NCBI RefSeq assembly: GCF_023159225.1
Contig: NC_063188.1
Span: 36,570,021-36,634,020, forward strand
Reading direction: 5' to 3'
DNA length: 64,000 nucleotides
Source: Perognathus longimembris pacificus
Taxonomy: Eukaryota > Chordata > Mammalia > Rodentia > Heteromyidae
Below the pieces are notes generated by a model, which was given only the letters and a program-made list of their open reading frames with translations, made no database searches and was not told the origin of the DNA. This document shows, one piece after another, positions 54,951 through 64,000 of this stretch. A program made the position numbers and the translations under genes. Numbering within the stretch: position 1 is the stretch's first letter; every line of letters starts with the position of its first letter.

Positions 54951-56324
54951 TTTTTTTCTTTTTCCACTTTTTATTATCAAACTGATGTACAGAGAGGTTA
55001 CAGTTTCATACATTAGGCTTTGGATACATTTCTTGTACTGTTTGTTACCTTGTCCCTCCTCCCCCCTCCCTCCTCCCCCTTTCCCTTTGCCCCCTGAGGT
55101 GTTCAGTTCACTTACACCAAACAGTTTTGCAAGTATTGCTTTTGTAGTTGTCTTTTTTTACCCTGTGTCTCTCAATTTTGGTATTCCCTTTCAATTTCCT
55201 ACTTCTAATATCAGTATACACGGTTTCCAATATACTCAGATAAGATTACAGAGATAGTGTAGGTACAACCACTGGAAGGTGATACAAGAACATCATCAAT
55301 AATAGAAGCTACAGATACACATGGGACCTTGAAAGTAGTTACAACTGTGATGTAACAATCGTTTCCATAACCTGGAGTTCATTTCACTTAGCATCATCTT
55401 ATGTGTTCATAAGGGTATAGCTAATGGGCTCTTGTGATCCTCTGCTGTGACTTGCCTAAACCTGTGCTAATTATTCCCTATGAGGGAGACCATAGAGTCC
55501 ATGTTTCTTTGGGTCTGGCTCACTTCACTTAGTATAATTTTTTCCAAGTCCTTCCATTTCCTTACAAATGGGGCAATGTCATTCTTTCTGATAGAGGCAT
55601 AAAATTCCATGGTGTATATGTACCACATTTTCCTGATCCATTTGTCTACTGAGGGGTATCTGGGTTGGTTCCAGACGGAACTTCCTTAACAATGACCCAG
55701 AAAGGCTACAAATCAATGAAAGGTTGGACAAATGGGACTGCATCAAACTGCAGAGCTTCTGCATGGCAAAGGACATAGCTCGCAAGATAAACAGAAAGCC
55801 CACAGACTGGGAGAAGGTCTTTACCGGGCTTTCAATGGACAAAGGCCTCATCTCTAAAATATATGCAGAACTAAAAAAATTACCTTCTTCTAAAACAAAA
55901 TCGCAAAGAACCAATAGCCCCCTAATCAAGTGGGCTAAAGACTTACAAAGAGACTTCTCTGATGAGGAAATGAGAATGGCCAAGAGACATATGAAAAAGT
56001 GCTCTACATCACTGGCCATAAAAGAAATGCAAATCAAAACAACATTGAGATTCCATCTCACCCCAGTAAGAATGTCATATATCAAGAAAACTAACAATAA
56101 CAATTGTTGGAGGGGATGTGGCCAAAAGGGAACCCTACTTCATTGTTGGTGGGAAGGTAAACTGGTTCAGCCCCTCTGGCAAGTTGTATGGAGATTCCTC
56201 AGAAGGCTAAACATAGAACTCCCCTATGACCCAGCAGCCCCAGTTTTGGGTATCTATCCAAAAGACCACAAACTAAATCACAATAATGCCACCAGCACAA
56301 CAATGTTCATCGCAGCACAATTTG
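54951..56324 (-). mobile_element. Twin-primed L1 (inverted 5' part), nested
   Basis: 54951 to about 55671 is minus-strand L1: A tail, 3'UTR and the end of ORF2. About 55672-56324 is plus-strand L1 ORF2. The far end of the inverted part ('cacaatttgt') and the start of the direct part ('gaaccaaccc' on the minus strand) are about 17 nt apart in the intact element at 9.5 kb, as twin priming with a small loss predicts. Identical 16-bp duplications, taaataagtaaattta, at 54935-54950 and 56325-56340. Confidence 0.95.
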
Positions 56325-56335
56325 TAAATAAGTAA
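55724..56335 (+). pseudogene. Inverted ORF2 segment of the twin-primed L1
   Basis: A 203-codon open frame. All but the last few codons are L1 ORF2 C-terminal region, from 'WDCIKLQSFCMAKDIARKI' through 'CWRGCGQKGT' (about residues 126-135) to 'TMFIAAQFV', after which it runs into target sequence. As at 9.7 kb, the last position of the CX3CX7HX4C motif is glycine (residue 145, codon 56156-56158). The intact frame shows that the insertion is recent. It is not a functional gene. Confidence 0.95.
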
Positions 56336-56431
56336 ATTTAAAATAAAAGAATCCTACATGACTCAGCCTCATGAAAAGGCCTTCCCTTACTTCCTAGTCC
56401 TAATTTCCTCATCTTCTAATTCTTGTCCTCT

Positions 56432-56569
56432 CTTTCTCCCTCTTTGTCTCTTTTTATTCTTCTCTGCCTTTCTCCCATCCTTCCTTCCTTCTCTTCCTTT
56501 CTTTCTCCCTCTTTGTCTCTTTTTATTCTTCTCTGCCTTTCTCCCATCCTTCCTTCATTCTCTTCCTTT
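56432..56569. repeat. 69-bp tandem duplication in a pyrimidine-rich tract
   Basis: Two nearly identical 69-bp copies (56432-56500 and 56501-56569). Because 69 is a multiple of three, both strands show open frames with repeated peptides; these are artefacts. The tract adjoins the 3' tail of the antisense B1-like unit that follows. Confidence 0.9.
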
Positions 56570-56587
56570 CCTTCTTTTTCTACCTTT

Positions 56588-56702
56588 CCTTTTATTTGGA
56601 TGGGCTTCACTCTGTAACCCAGGCTGGCCTAGAACTCACAATCCTCCTGCTTCAGATGGCTGAGTGCTGGGATTATAGGTTTGCACCATAATGCCTGACC
56701 GC
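56588..56702 (-). mobile_element. 7SL/B1-like single unit
   Basis: 'cttcactctgtaacccaggctggcctagaactcac', 'ctgcttcagatggctgagtgctgggattataggtttgcacc' is an antisense B1 unit, the most B1-like in the window. Confidence 0.88.
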
Positions 56703-56709
56703 TTTATTT

Positions 56710-58270
56710 ATAACATTTACCAATACTTATTTATTCTGTTTATTTATATGAGAGGAAAAGATATTACACAGCTTTCACAATGATAGTGTGTAAGTGCAAT
56801 GAATCTTAATCAGTGTCACCGCTTTTATCATCCTCACACATTTTGAAGCTTTTGTCCTGAGTGATGGCTTCTCAGTTTACTTCTTAGCACATAACCTACA
56901 TAATGGCTTATCTGGGATCTTTCAAGAGTCAGAATGGAAGGCCACAGTGCCACATTGGGCTCATCAGAAACTCAAGGTATATAAAAACAAAGCCAGTTAT
57001 GAGGATCAAAGCATAGTCATGATGAATATTGGTAGAATACAAGAACAGCCACCAGATAATATTTAATGATCTGGAATTCTAAGGATTTACTTTTTAAATA
57101 ATTGGTTTGAACCAAAAGGTGCAGAATCTTACCTATATTATGAGTGACCATTTGATAGAAAGTGCTGCATGGGATTCTATTTCCCAGAACTGACCTCGGA
57201 TATCCACCTGATATGCTCAACTCGGGAACAGTCCAGTGTTTGGTATGTGAAGCTAGCAGCTCAGGGAACTAATGAAGTTAACTCCTCTTCTTCATCCCCT
57301 ACCAATAAACAAAGAGGTCTGGGAATGAGGAGGAGGCCACCTTTACATAAGTAAACTAGATGTTTCCTTTCCCAGGAGACCTAGTACATACGCACAGAGA
57401 TACAGGACTTAACCTATTCTACTGCTTCAGGGATAAATAACTCTAAGGAAAGACAATGTGTTGGAGACAGCCTGATGACAAGAGAGCCAGAAATAATTTT
57501 CATCTATTCCCAACACACACTGCATTTCTGGTTTGAAGAGAAAAATAAATGGATTTAGTATCTAGCAGTCCAAGCTGTAGTAGATAAATAGATTATTCTT
57601 GTCGGTGGCTTTTTAACATAGGGCAAAAAGAGTGCATGTGAGAGGAAAATGATATTGCAGTACAAGCTAAAGGTCTCAGGGAAGATGTAATCAAAATTTG
57701 CCAAGGCTTTCTAATGTCCAGGGGAGATTCATAGGGAAGCCTCTCATCAGTATCCTGTTGCAGCAACTACATGTTTATATAGTCTTCATACACAGTTAAA
57801 AGGATAATTATTACCAATTAAAGAGAGGACACAAACACACTCAGACTCACAGCATCTGTCTTTTCCTTGTTGCTCTTCTTCAGATACTCCTCTCCCAAGA
57901 CAACACTAAAGGAGTCACAGAAATACAAGGAGGAAGAAAGAAAACAAATAAAATCCTACCAGGAACTCTCCAAACTCCTAGACACTACAGTCAGGTGTTT
58001 CATCTATTTGAAGAAAGAGATGGTATTTGAATCAGAAAGGAGCTTGGAGTTAGTAAAGACAAAGGCTTTAAAATCTGAATGACAGTCTTCCAATATCTGA
58101 AAGCAATTTAAAATCTATAGAATCAGATTGAAATATTTATCATTACTCCTGTCTCCCAGTGGGGAAAGGAAAGTAAAATAGAGCACAGTAAGTAGCAATT
58201 AGTGGGGAAAATAATACTATTTCACATTTAAATTCACTTAATGATTCAGTTACATTTAACCCTAAGCTGT
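56710..58270. other. Unique sequence, about 1.6 kb
   Basis: No repeat recognised. A strong plus-strand acceptor with an open block follows at 57885 (see findings), but its donor is weak. Confidence 0.35.
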
Positions 58271-58279
58271 CTTTGTTTA

Positions 58280-58405
58280 GTACTTGTCCATTATAATGTA
58301 AGGTTCACAGAGGCAGCTACTTAGTCATACACTACTGTGTATCTTCAGCACCTAGCCTTGAGCCTGACATAGAAATGATGACTAATACATTTTGAATGAA
58401 TAAAA
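58280..58405 (+). repeat. L2-type 3'-end fossil
   Basis: 'aatgtaaggttcacagaggcagc', 'gtgtatcttcagcacctagccttgagcctgacatag' and 'aatacattttgaatgaataaa' follow the conserved L2-type 3' end. Confidence 0.65.
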
Positions 58406-58409
58406 AGAG

Positions 58410-60310
58410 AGAGACTCAGACAGAAAGATAGCATTATATCTAGTGTTCATAAAATATAAATGAATGAAAGCTTTCAATATTTTTTTCACATTACTCATTT
58501 GGAAAAGACCATGTTTTATCTAATAGGTGATTATCCAAACCCAAGATATGTATTAATTGTGGCCAAAATGATTTTGGAATGCCCTTTAACTCTGTTTACA
58601 GTTATTTTATGATGATCTGCCAAAAGATGAGCTGTTTTATAACTATGTTTTAGAAATATTAAGTACAGAAAATAACTGACCTAGAAACGTTCCTGATTCT
58701 TTATATAACTAACCCCACTTCATTCTTTGTGACGTAAAGTATTTAATGTCTGAATTTAGCTAGAGAAATTACTTTTGGAATTTAATACATTTGTAATCTA
58801 ATTGTTTCACCCATACATTTCTCCTCTTGCGAGTTAAAAGTCAATAAGGATCTGGAAAACTGGGCACATAAACCTTCAAAAACTATTTGCCAATTTCATG
58901 TTCATAAGAGTTAATTTCAAAAACGTTTATAAGCTACAATTACTTATCATTATGACTTACTGAGCATTTTGTGTTGGTCAGAGTTTATATTAAACTGCTA
59001 TGTGGCATCATATCCTCTCAATGCTCATATTAAATATGATAAATCTTGATTTGCTTTTCATGAAATTGACACTTATGACTTACATTCCCACCACTATTAA
59101 ACTTTGGACTAAAGATTGTACTTTACATCTGTATACCAACAAGGCCATTTTTTTTAACCATTCATATATTATTTTGCCCTCAAGTTAGATGCCACAGGAG
59201 TCATAAAGCAAGTCTGAGATTATAAAATGTGGCTCTTTACCTTCAAGTTACTATGACTGACGAGATGTATACACACTAGAATTCTTAGTCAAATGCAAGA
59301 CAATGAAGAACAACGTATATATGGTAAATGGTAAGGGAATATAAAGTAAGAAAACTGTTTTGTAGCATGCTCAATAGGTGATTCAGATTTACCATTAAAA
59401 GGGAAAATCTGTCAAACTGCCAATTCAAACAGTCAAAGAGAAAGGCCAGTGTAATCAATCTCCTGGCAGTGTTCATCTGCAGCAGCAGTCAGCCTGAAAT
59501 ATCATCATTGATCAAGGAATGTCTCAAGACTGTGACCACTGGGCTCCCAACATACGGTTCCACACATCTGTTTAAATACTAAAAGTGTCAGAAACAGCTC
59601 AAGTTATCCTCTGGAAATCTTTCTCTGAGATTTAAGTTTATTGCATTATAACTTTTTTCCTCTGGGTGATTTTACAACCAACTTAACTGTTGTGTGAAGA
59701 AAGTGTACAGGAGCATGTATAATACCTAAGAAGATGGCAATTGTGCTGCTATTCAATTATTTCAAAAGTACCTTTTTCCCAAAAAGAGGTTTTTTCCAAC
59801 CATCATTGTAAATATGTAATGGTTCTCACTCCTAAAGTTCACATACCCTAAAGAGCTTAGTGTTTACTGAATCTCCGGGTAAGTATGCAAATATCCCCCA
59901 TAGGCCACATGAGAAATTGCAAAGAAGGAAGATACTAGGACAATGGCTAATGAAGGCATTAGTATTCTTCTCCTTAGAGAATCAAATCCTGATACAAGTA
60001 GTGCCATCTTGACTGGAGTGTTTTTAAAAAATGTAATTGAGCTAAATCTTTTGATAGATAATTGTAATGATGATGTTATGCTCTGATGACTTTCAAGTAG
60101 AGTTTGCAAATTACAGTTTCAAATTTATTGCTCCCTTAAAGTGCCAGATCTATTAATTGCCTTGTTTTGTAATGTTTTCATATGAAAATTTCTAGATTAC
60201 AGAAATAATAATAAGTGTAATGTATGGATATATTTGGACACAATTAATAAAACCAACTAAAATATTAGTTGTAGACTACACAATTGTATCATTCCTTATT
60301 ACTTTCTTTT
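58410..60310. other. Unique AT-rich sequence, about 1.9 kb
   Basis: No supported gene or repeat. Confidence 0.4.
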
Positions 60311-60330
60311 TATAAAAAATTGGAAATGTA

Positions 60331-60898
60331 TGCCCCATTTGTCAGGAAATGGAAGGACTTGAAAAAAATCATACTAAGTGAAGTGAGCCAGACCCAAAGA
60401 AACATAGACTCTATGGTTTCCCTCATTGGGAATAATTAGTACATGTGTAGGATAATCATAGCAGAAGATCTCAATAGCTAAAGCATATGAACACATAAGA
60501 TGATGCTAAGTGAAATGAACACCAAGTTATGGAAATAAGTGGTTTACCATTGTCATTATTTTCAATGTACCATGTGAAATTATGCCATTTGCTTTTGTCT
60601 TTCTACCCTAGGGTTTTACCCCTGATGTCACTGTTACTGATCTTGGTACCCTGGGTATTGTATGTACATTTATCAGAACTAGGGAAGGGAAGGGGAACAT
60701 CAAGATGGAAAGACAAAAGATAAAAGATAAACCATTGCAACAGCAATACTTACAAAACTATATGCTGTAAACCAACTGTTTAACTCATGGGGAAGGTGGG
60801 AGAAAAATGAAGGAGGAGGTACCAAGTTGGATAAGAAATGTACTCACTGCCTTATGTATGAAACTAACTATTCTGTACATCACTGTGATAACTTTTTT
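60331..60898 (+). mobile_element. 5'-truncated L1 3' end
   Basis: It starts near the ORF2 end ('gaaatggaaggacttg', 'gaagtgagccagacccaaag', 'attgggaataattag') and continues through the older-type 3'UTR. The tail is only 'ataacttttttaa', unusually T-rich. Identical 17-bp duplications, aaaaaattggaaatgta, at 60314-60330 and 60899-60915. Confidence 0.93.
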
Positions 60899-60919
60899 AA
60901 AAAATTGGAAATGTAATAG

Positions 60920-61385
60920 GTTTCTAATCATTCACTAGATGGATGGATATATACAAATAGATATACACTGAAATATTGATACATAAGTATGCATATGTAT
61001 GTGATACATATTACGGGGGAAGTTAATTACGGGGGAAATTAATTAACATTTATCTCAATCTCTTACATCTTCAAGTTCTATAGTTATCTACAATGAATCA
61101 TATTCATATAGAGATAGTCACAAGGTCCCATTAGATCTAGATCTCCAATCAAGAAACAATGATGCAATAATATTAAGGAGACTTATCTACAAACGAGTGA
61201 AAGTTGGCTCACAATTAGACTCATATTTGAAAAAGAACTGAATAGTTGTCTAGTTTTCAACCAAATCAAGAAATCCTTTTTTTATCATCCCTATATCTAG
61301 ACTGTCCTCAAGTACTTCCTATTACTTAAAAGAGAATACAGGAGCAATTTTCCATATGGATAGCTCAAACAGCTAGAAGTCGAGG
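60920..61385. other. Unique AT-rich sequence
   Basis: A short tandem duplication of 'acgggggaa(g/a)ttaatta' at about 61013-61045. Otherwise nothing recognised. Confidence 0.4.
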
Positions 61386-61390
61386 TAGAA

Positions 61391-61545
61391 GAGCTGGGCA
61401 CCAGTGTCTCACACCTATAATTCTAGCTACTCAGGAGGCTGAGATCTGAGGACCACAGCTGTGACTCAGGTGGTAGAACACTAGCTTTTAGTTAAAAAAA
61501 TCTCAGGGCCAGCACCCAGGCCTTGAGTTCAAGTTCTAGAACCTA
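61391..61545 (+). mobile_element. 7SL/B1-head plus Geo-tail composite SINE, internally deleted
   Basis: 'gctgggcaccagtgtctcacacctataattctagctactcaggaggctgagatctgagg' is joined directly to Geo 'cagctgtgactcaggtggtagaacactagc', lacking the second half of the head. Confidence 0.82.
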
Positions 61546-61557
61546 CATGTACACACA

Positions 61558-61558
61558 T

Positions 61559-61589
<31 letters not shown>
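61558..61589. repeat. (CA)n microsatellite
   Basis: About 16 CA units at the tail of the preceding SINE, continuing as imperfect CA repeats to about 61616. Confidence 0.93.
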
Positions 61590-61591
<2 letters not shown>

Positions 61592-61617
61592 GCGCACACA
61601 CACAAACACACATACAC

Positions 61618-61722
61618 GGTGCAGGAACTGTAGGTATGGCTCAATTGTTAAGGCTCCAGTAAAAAAGCTAGGGGACAATATCTATGCCCTAGGTACAAGA
61701 TCCAGTACCAGCACACACACAA
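61618..61722 (+). mobile_element. Isolated second Geo unit
   Basis: 'ggaactgtaggtatggctcaattgttaaggctcc', 'aaaaaagctaggggacaatatctatgccc' and 'aggtacaagatccagtaccagc' form a diverged Geo unit without a head, enclosed by CA repeats. Confidence 0.6.
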
Positions 61723-61729
61723 ATATGAA

Positions 61730-62335
61730 ATGGAGACATAAGAAATAAGGACACAAACCAGCAGAGCCACAGATATAGAAGTAGAACAACAGATTGCAAA
61801 AGATAAAGGGCATAGATGAAGAAAAATATATTCAAAAACAAAGAGGAAAAATAGGAGGGAGTGGGAAGGGAGAGGATGAGGAGACAGGGGTAGAAGGAGA
61901 GAGAGAAAAAGACAATAGAAAAACTGAGAGAAAAAACAAAACAGCAATGAAGACAAACACAAAAAAAGCTGACACAAGTGGAAAGGGGAAAAAAGAGATA
62001 AAAGGAATAAGGAAAGAGTAACTGCTGAGAGCATATAAGGAACCAAGAGTTAAAAAAAAAAAAGAAAATGTAAAAGGAAATTGGAATAAGTAACCAGGTA
62101 TTCTATAGAATTTCTTTTTATTCATAGAGATTACCATCACAAGATTTTACCTCTGCATATAGACCTCAAAAATGTGAAATTCATTTCAGCTGGAAATTGC
62201 ATTGAAATGTAATCAAAAGTTTTATGAGTAATAAGATTGCTCCCATCAGCAAATGTAAATTAGTGTGCCTAAAGTCTTGTCATTTAAACAAAAACTCAAT
62301 CATGTTGAAAGGGTATTTAAATCCTTTATTACTAA
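61730..62335. other. Purine-rich unique sequence
   Basis: 61.79-62.02 kb is strongly A/G-rich on the plus strand, which produces long open frames on both strands (132 and 102 codons minus, 75 plus) with low-complexity content. No gene is supported. Confidence 0.45.
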
Positions 62336-62341
62336 CACAGT

Positions 62342-62905
62342 CTTTTTTTAAAAAATTAAAATTTTATTATAAAGGTGATCTACATGGGGGTTAGTTACAT
62401 AAGTCGGGTACTGAGTACATTTCCATATATATTCCATATATATATATTATTATCAAACTGAATTACAGAGAAGTTACAGTTCTAGGCATTGAGTAAATTT
62501 CTTGTACTGTTTGTTACCTTGTCCCTCATTCCCCCTTCCCCCTCCCTCTTTCCTCCCCCCCCCAGCCCATGAGTTGTTCACTTCATTTACACCAAACAGT
62601 TTTGCAAGTATTGCTTTTGTAGTTGTTTGTCTTTTTTTTACCCTGTGTCTCTCAATTTTGGTATTCCCTTCCAATTTCCTAGTTCTAATATCAGTATACT
62701 CGGTTTCCAATGTACTCAGATAAGATACAGAGATAGTGTAGGTACATTTCCTTTTGAACAGTATCACTTCTCCCTCATTCCCTCCCAGATTTTCCTATCC
62801 CTACTCTCCTACCCCAAGTTGTATACTTCATTTCCAACATGGTGTCTAATGAGTTTCACTGTGAATTGGTTTGCTCTTTGCCCTGCTGTTCTGTGCATCC
62901 CTTTT
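62342..62905 (-). mobile_element. Old L1 3' end, interrupted
   Basis: 'attttattataaaggtgatctacatgggggttagttac' (62358-62398) is the old antisense L1 end. It resumes after the younger insertion at about 62746 with 'cttctccctcattccctccc' and continues to about 62905. Confidence 0.7.
62445..62745 (-). mobile_element. Young L1 3' end nested in the old one
   Basis: 'attattatcaaactgaattacagagaagttacag' through the C-rich tract to 'gatagtgtaggtac'. It is flanked by a short repeat, acatttcc, present on both sides in the older element. Confidence 0.85.
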
Positions 62906-62907
62906 TA

Positions 62908-63180
62908 AAAGACAGTCTAAATATTCACACAGTGAGAACAAAGTAGGATATTCTTAGGAGATGATCAAAAGGGCTGAATAGCTATGTGCTTATGATCATA
63001 TAAAATGATCCATATCAAAATAAACTCCAAGAAATGGAAGCAGGAGGTATTTTACTGTACTATTTGCTGTTCTTTTTTTCCTTTTTTTTCCCTTTAGTTT
63101 ATTTCCTTTAGTCACTGCTTTTGATTTCTGTACCCTTTGTCTTATATATAAGTTTATCCAACACTTTCTTCTACCCATGA
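62908..63180 (+). mobile_element. Inverted continuation of the old L1
   Basis: 'attcacacagtgagaacaaagtaggatattcttaggag', 'agggctgaatagctatgtgcttatgatc' and 'ctgtaccctttgtcttatatataagtttatcc' match 24.84-25.05 kb in the sense orientation. The switch from minus to plus at about 62906 suggests another twin-primed insertion. Confidence 0.6.
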
Positions 63181-63184
63181 AATG

Positions 63185-64000
63185 CTTACTTTCATGAAAA
63201 TTTAACCTACACTTTCATATGCTGTTATGCTATGATTCTACAGGATTTAGGAAAATATTTTGACAGTAGTTGGCACAATGTAGTCAAGTATTTCTTCTCT
63301 GGGAACCTATGTTATAAAAATCCAAATGTATATGCACAGACATATATGTTTGTACAAATGATATGAATGCAATACATGTTGTGACACTGAAAATCTGGGA
63401 ACCAATTAAATATCCCTTCATAGGTATAAATAATATCCATATTATACAATAATCTATATATATAAAAGAGACCAAGGTGGTGGTACACATAGGCATGGGT
63501 AGTCCATAAGATATACAAAAAACAAAGATAACCCTATAAATGGTGGGGAAATATATATGGTAATTTGCAGAAAAATTCAAACATTTAACAAGATAACTTT
63601 AAGAGAATGAAAGGATAAAGTCCAAGATTGAAGGACAAATTTCACTTCTTTAAATCAATATACTCAAAAAAACATAGAATCTGTGTTCTAAATATTTACC
63701 GATATTTAATCTATCACTTTCAGCACTGATTATCTACCTGGCCACATTTTGATTGGTGGGGCCATGCAACTGGCTCTGGCCAATTACTGTGAGCAAAAGA
63801 AGTCATGGCATCTAGGCCAGGATGTGTATTTGTCAGTGTGAAACCTTCCACAGCTATCTTTTGCTAGTGTCAGGCATCAACCTTTGTTGCACAAAAACGG
63901 ACCCAAGGAACATAGCTTCTATACAACCTCCTACATAAGTGAAAAATGAAATTTTGCTGGTATAAACATCAAGACTTAGGCATTGTTCTCACAGCACTAT
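63185..64000. other. Unique AT-rich sequence to the window end
   Basis: No supported gene or repeat. Confidence 0.4.

Larger units (their letters stand above)
52808..56345 (+). mobile_element. Older L1 copy, host of nested insertions
   Basis: Degraded C-terminal ORF2 from 'ggagaaacactagggcttc' (52848) on, then an older-type 3'UTR to 'ttgacaataaataag' near 54495. Its own target-site duplications, aaagaatcctgcat / aaagaatcctacat, lie at 52794-52807 and 56346-56359, far apart because later elements (52885-53045, 54369-54427, about 54535-54872, 54951-56324) landed inside. Its Cys-rich motif keeps the last cysteine (codon 53532-53534), unlike the younger copies. Confidence 0.88.

Noticed and set aside
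56358..56663. Repeated-peptide open frames on both strands
   Set aside because: They are produced by a 69-bp tandem duplication in a pyrimidine tract next to a B1 tail.
61648..62140. Long frames of 132 and 102 codons on the minus strand
   Set aside because: They lie opposite a purine-rich tract, are low in complexity and overlap each other.

Overview
This window is mammalian nuclear DNA from a rodent, most likely of the superfamily Geomyoidea (kangaroo rats, pocket mice, pocket gophers). The evidence is the SINE content. At least eight copies have a tRNA-Ala/ID-like left unit joined to a right unit that matches my recollection of the IDL-Geo family, which is described as restricted to Geomyoidea. 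The L1 copies are rodent-like and the base composition is AT-rich, as in gene-poor chromatin. There are no bacterial features (operons, ribosome binding sites, CRISPR arrays). Almost all of the longest open frames are L1 ORF2 pieces, repeats read in chance frames, or simple-sequence repeats.

Layout. 0-9 kb: old MIR/L2 fossils, several L1 3' ends (one with an inverted 5' part at 1.8-2.2 kb), a GATA microsatellite and SINEs. 8.8-11.1 kb: the best-preserved L1 piece, with 479 uninterrupted ORF2 codons on the minus strand and a SINE fused to its truncated 5' end. 11-28 kb: mostly unique sequence with scattered SINEs and L1 tails. 28.1-30.1 kb: a three-unit 7SL/B1-like array, an L1 carrying both a foreign 5' piece and a 3' transduction, and another L1 tail. 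31-38.5 kb: SINEs, two MIRs and microsatellites. 38.57-38.93 kb: a solo LTR of class II retrovirus type. 40.5-45.6 kb: an ancient (L1M-like) LINE that has taken in SINEs, a hAT-like DNA transposon and a 1.15-kb retroposed transcript. 46-48.7 kb: SINEs and a second solo LTR. 52.1-52.2 kb: the only convincing candidate host exon (102 nt, minus strand). 52.8-56.4 kb: a stack of L1 insertions nested at least three deep. 56.4-64 kb: mostly unique sequence, with further L1 tails at 60.3 and 62.3-63.2 kb.

Interpretation: the window is probably intronic or intergenic, with one internal exon of an unidentified minus-strand gene. Its interest lies in retrotransposition mechanics. Target-site duplications (TSDs) are clear enough to order insertions and to recognise twin priming, template switching, 3' transduction, SINE read-through and an unusually long duplication of about 108 bp. 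I see no undescribed multi-gene system. The observations I rate highest are the nested 52.8-56.4 kb stack, the chimeric L1 at 28.6 kb, the loss of the last cysteine of the ORF2 C-terminal motif in the younger L1 lineage, the tRNA-like organisation of the Geo unit, the retroposed transcript at 44.1-45.2 kb and the candidate exon.
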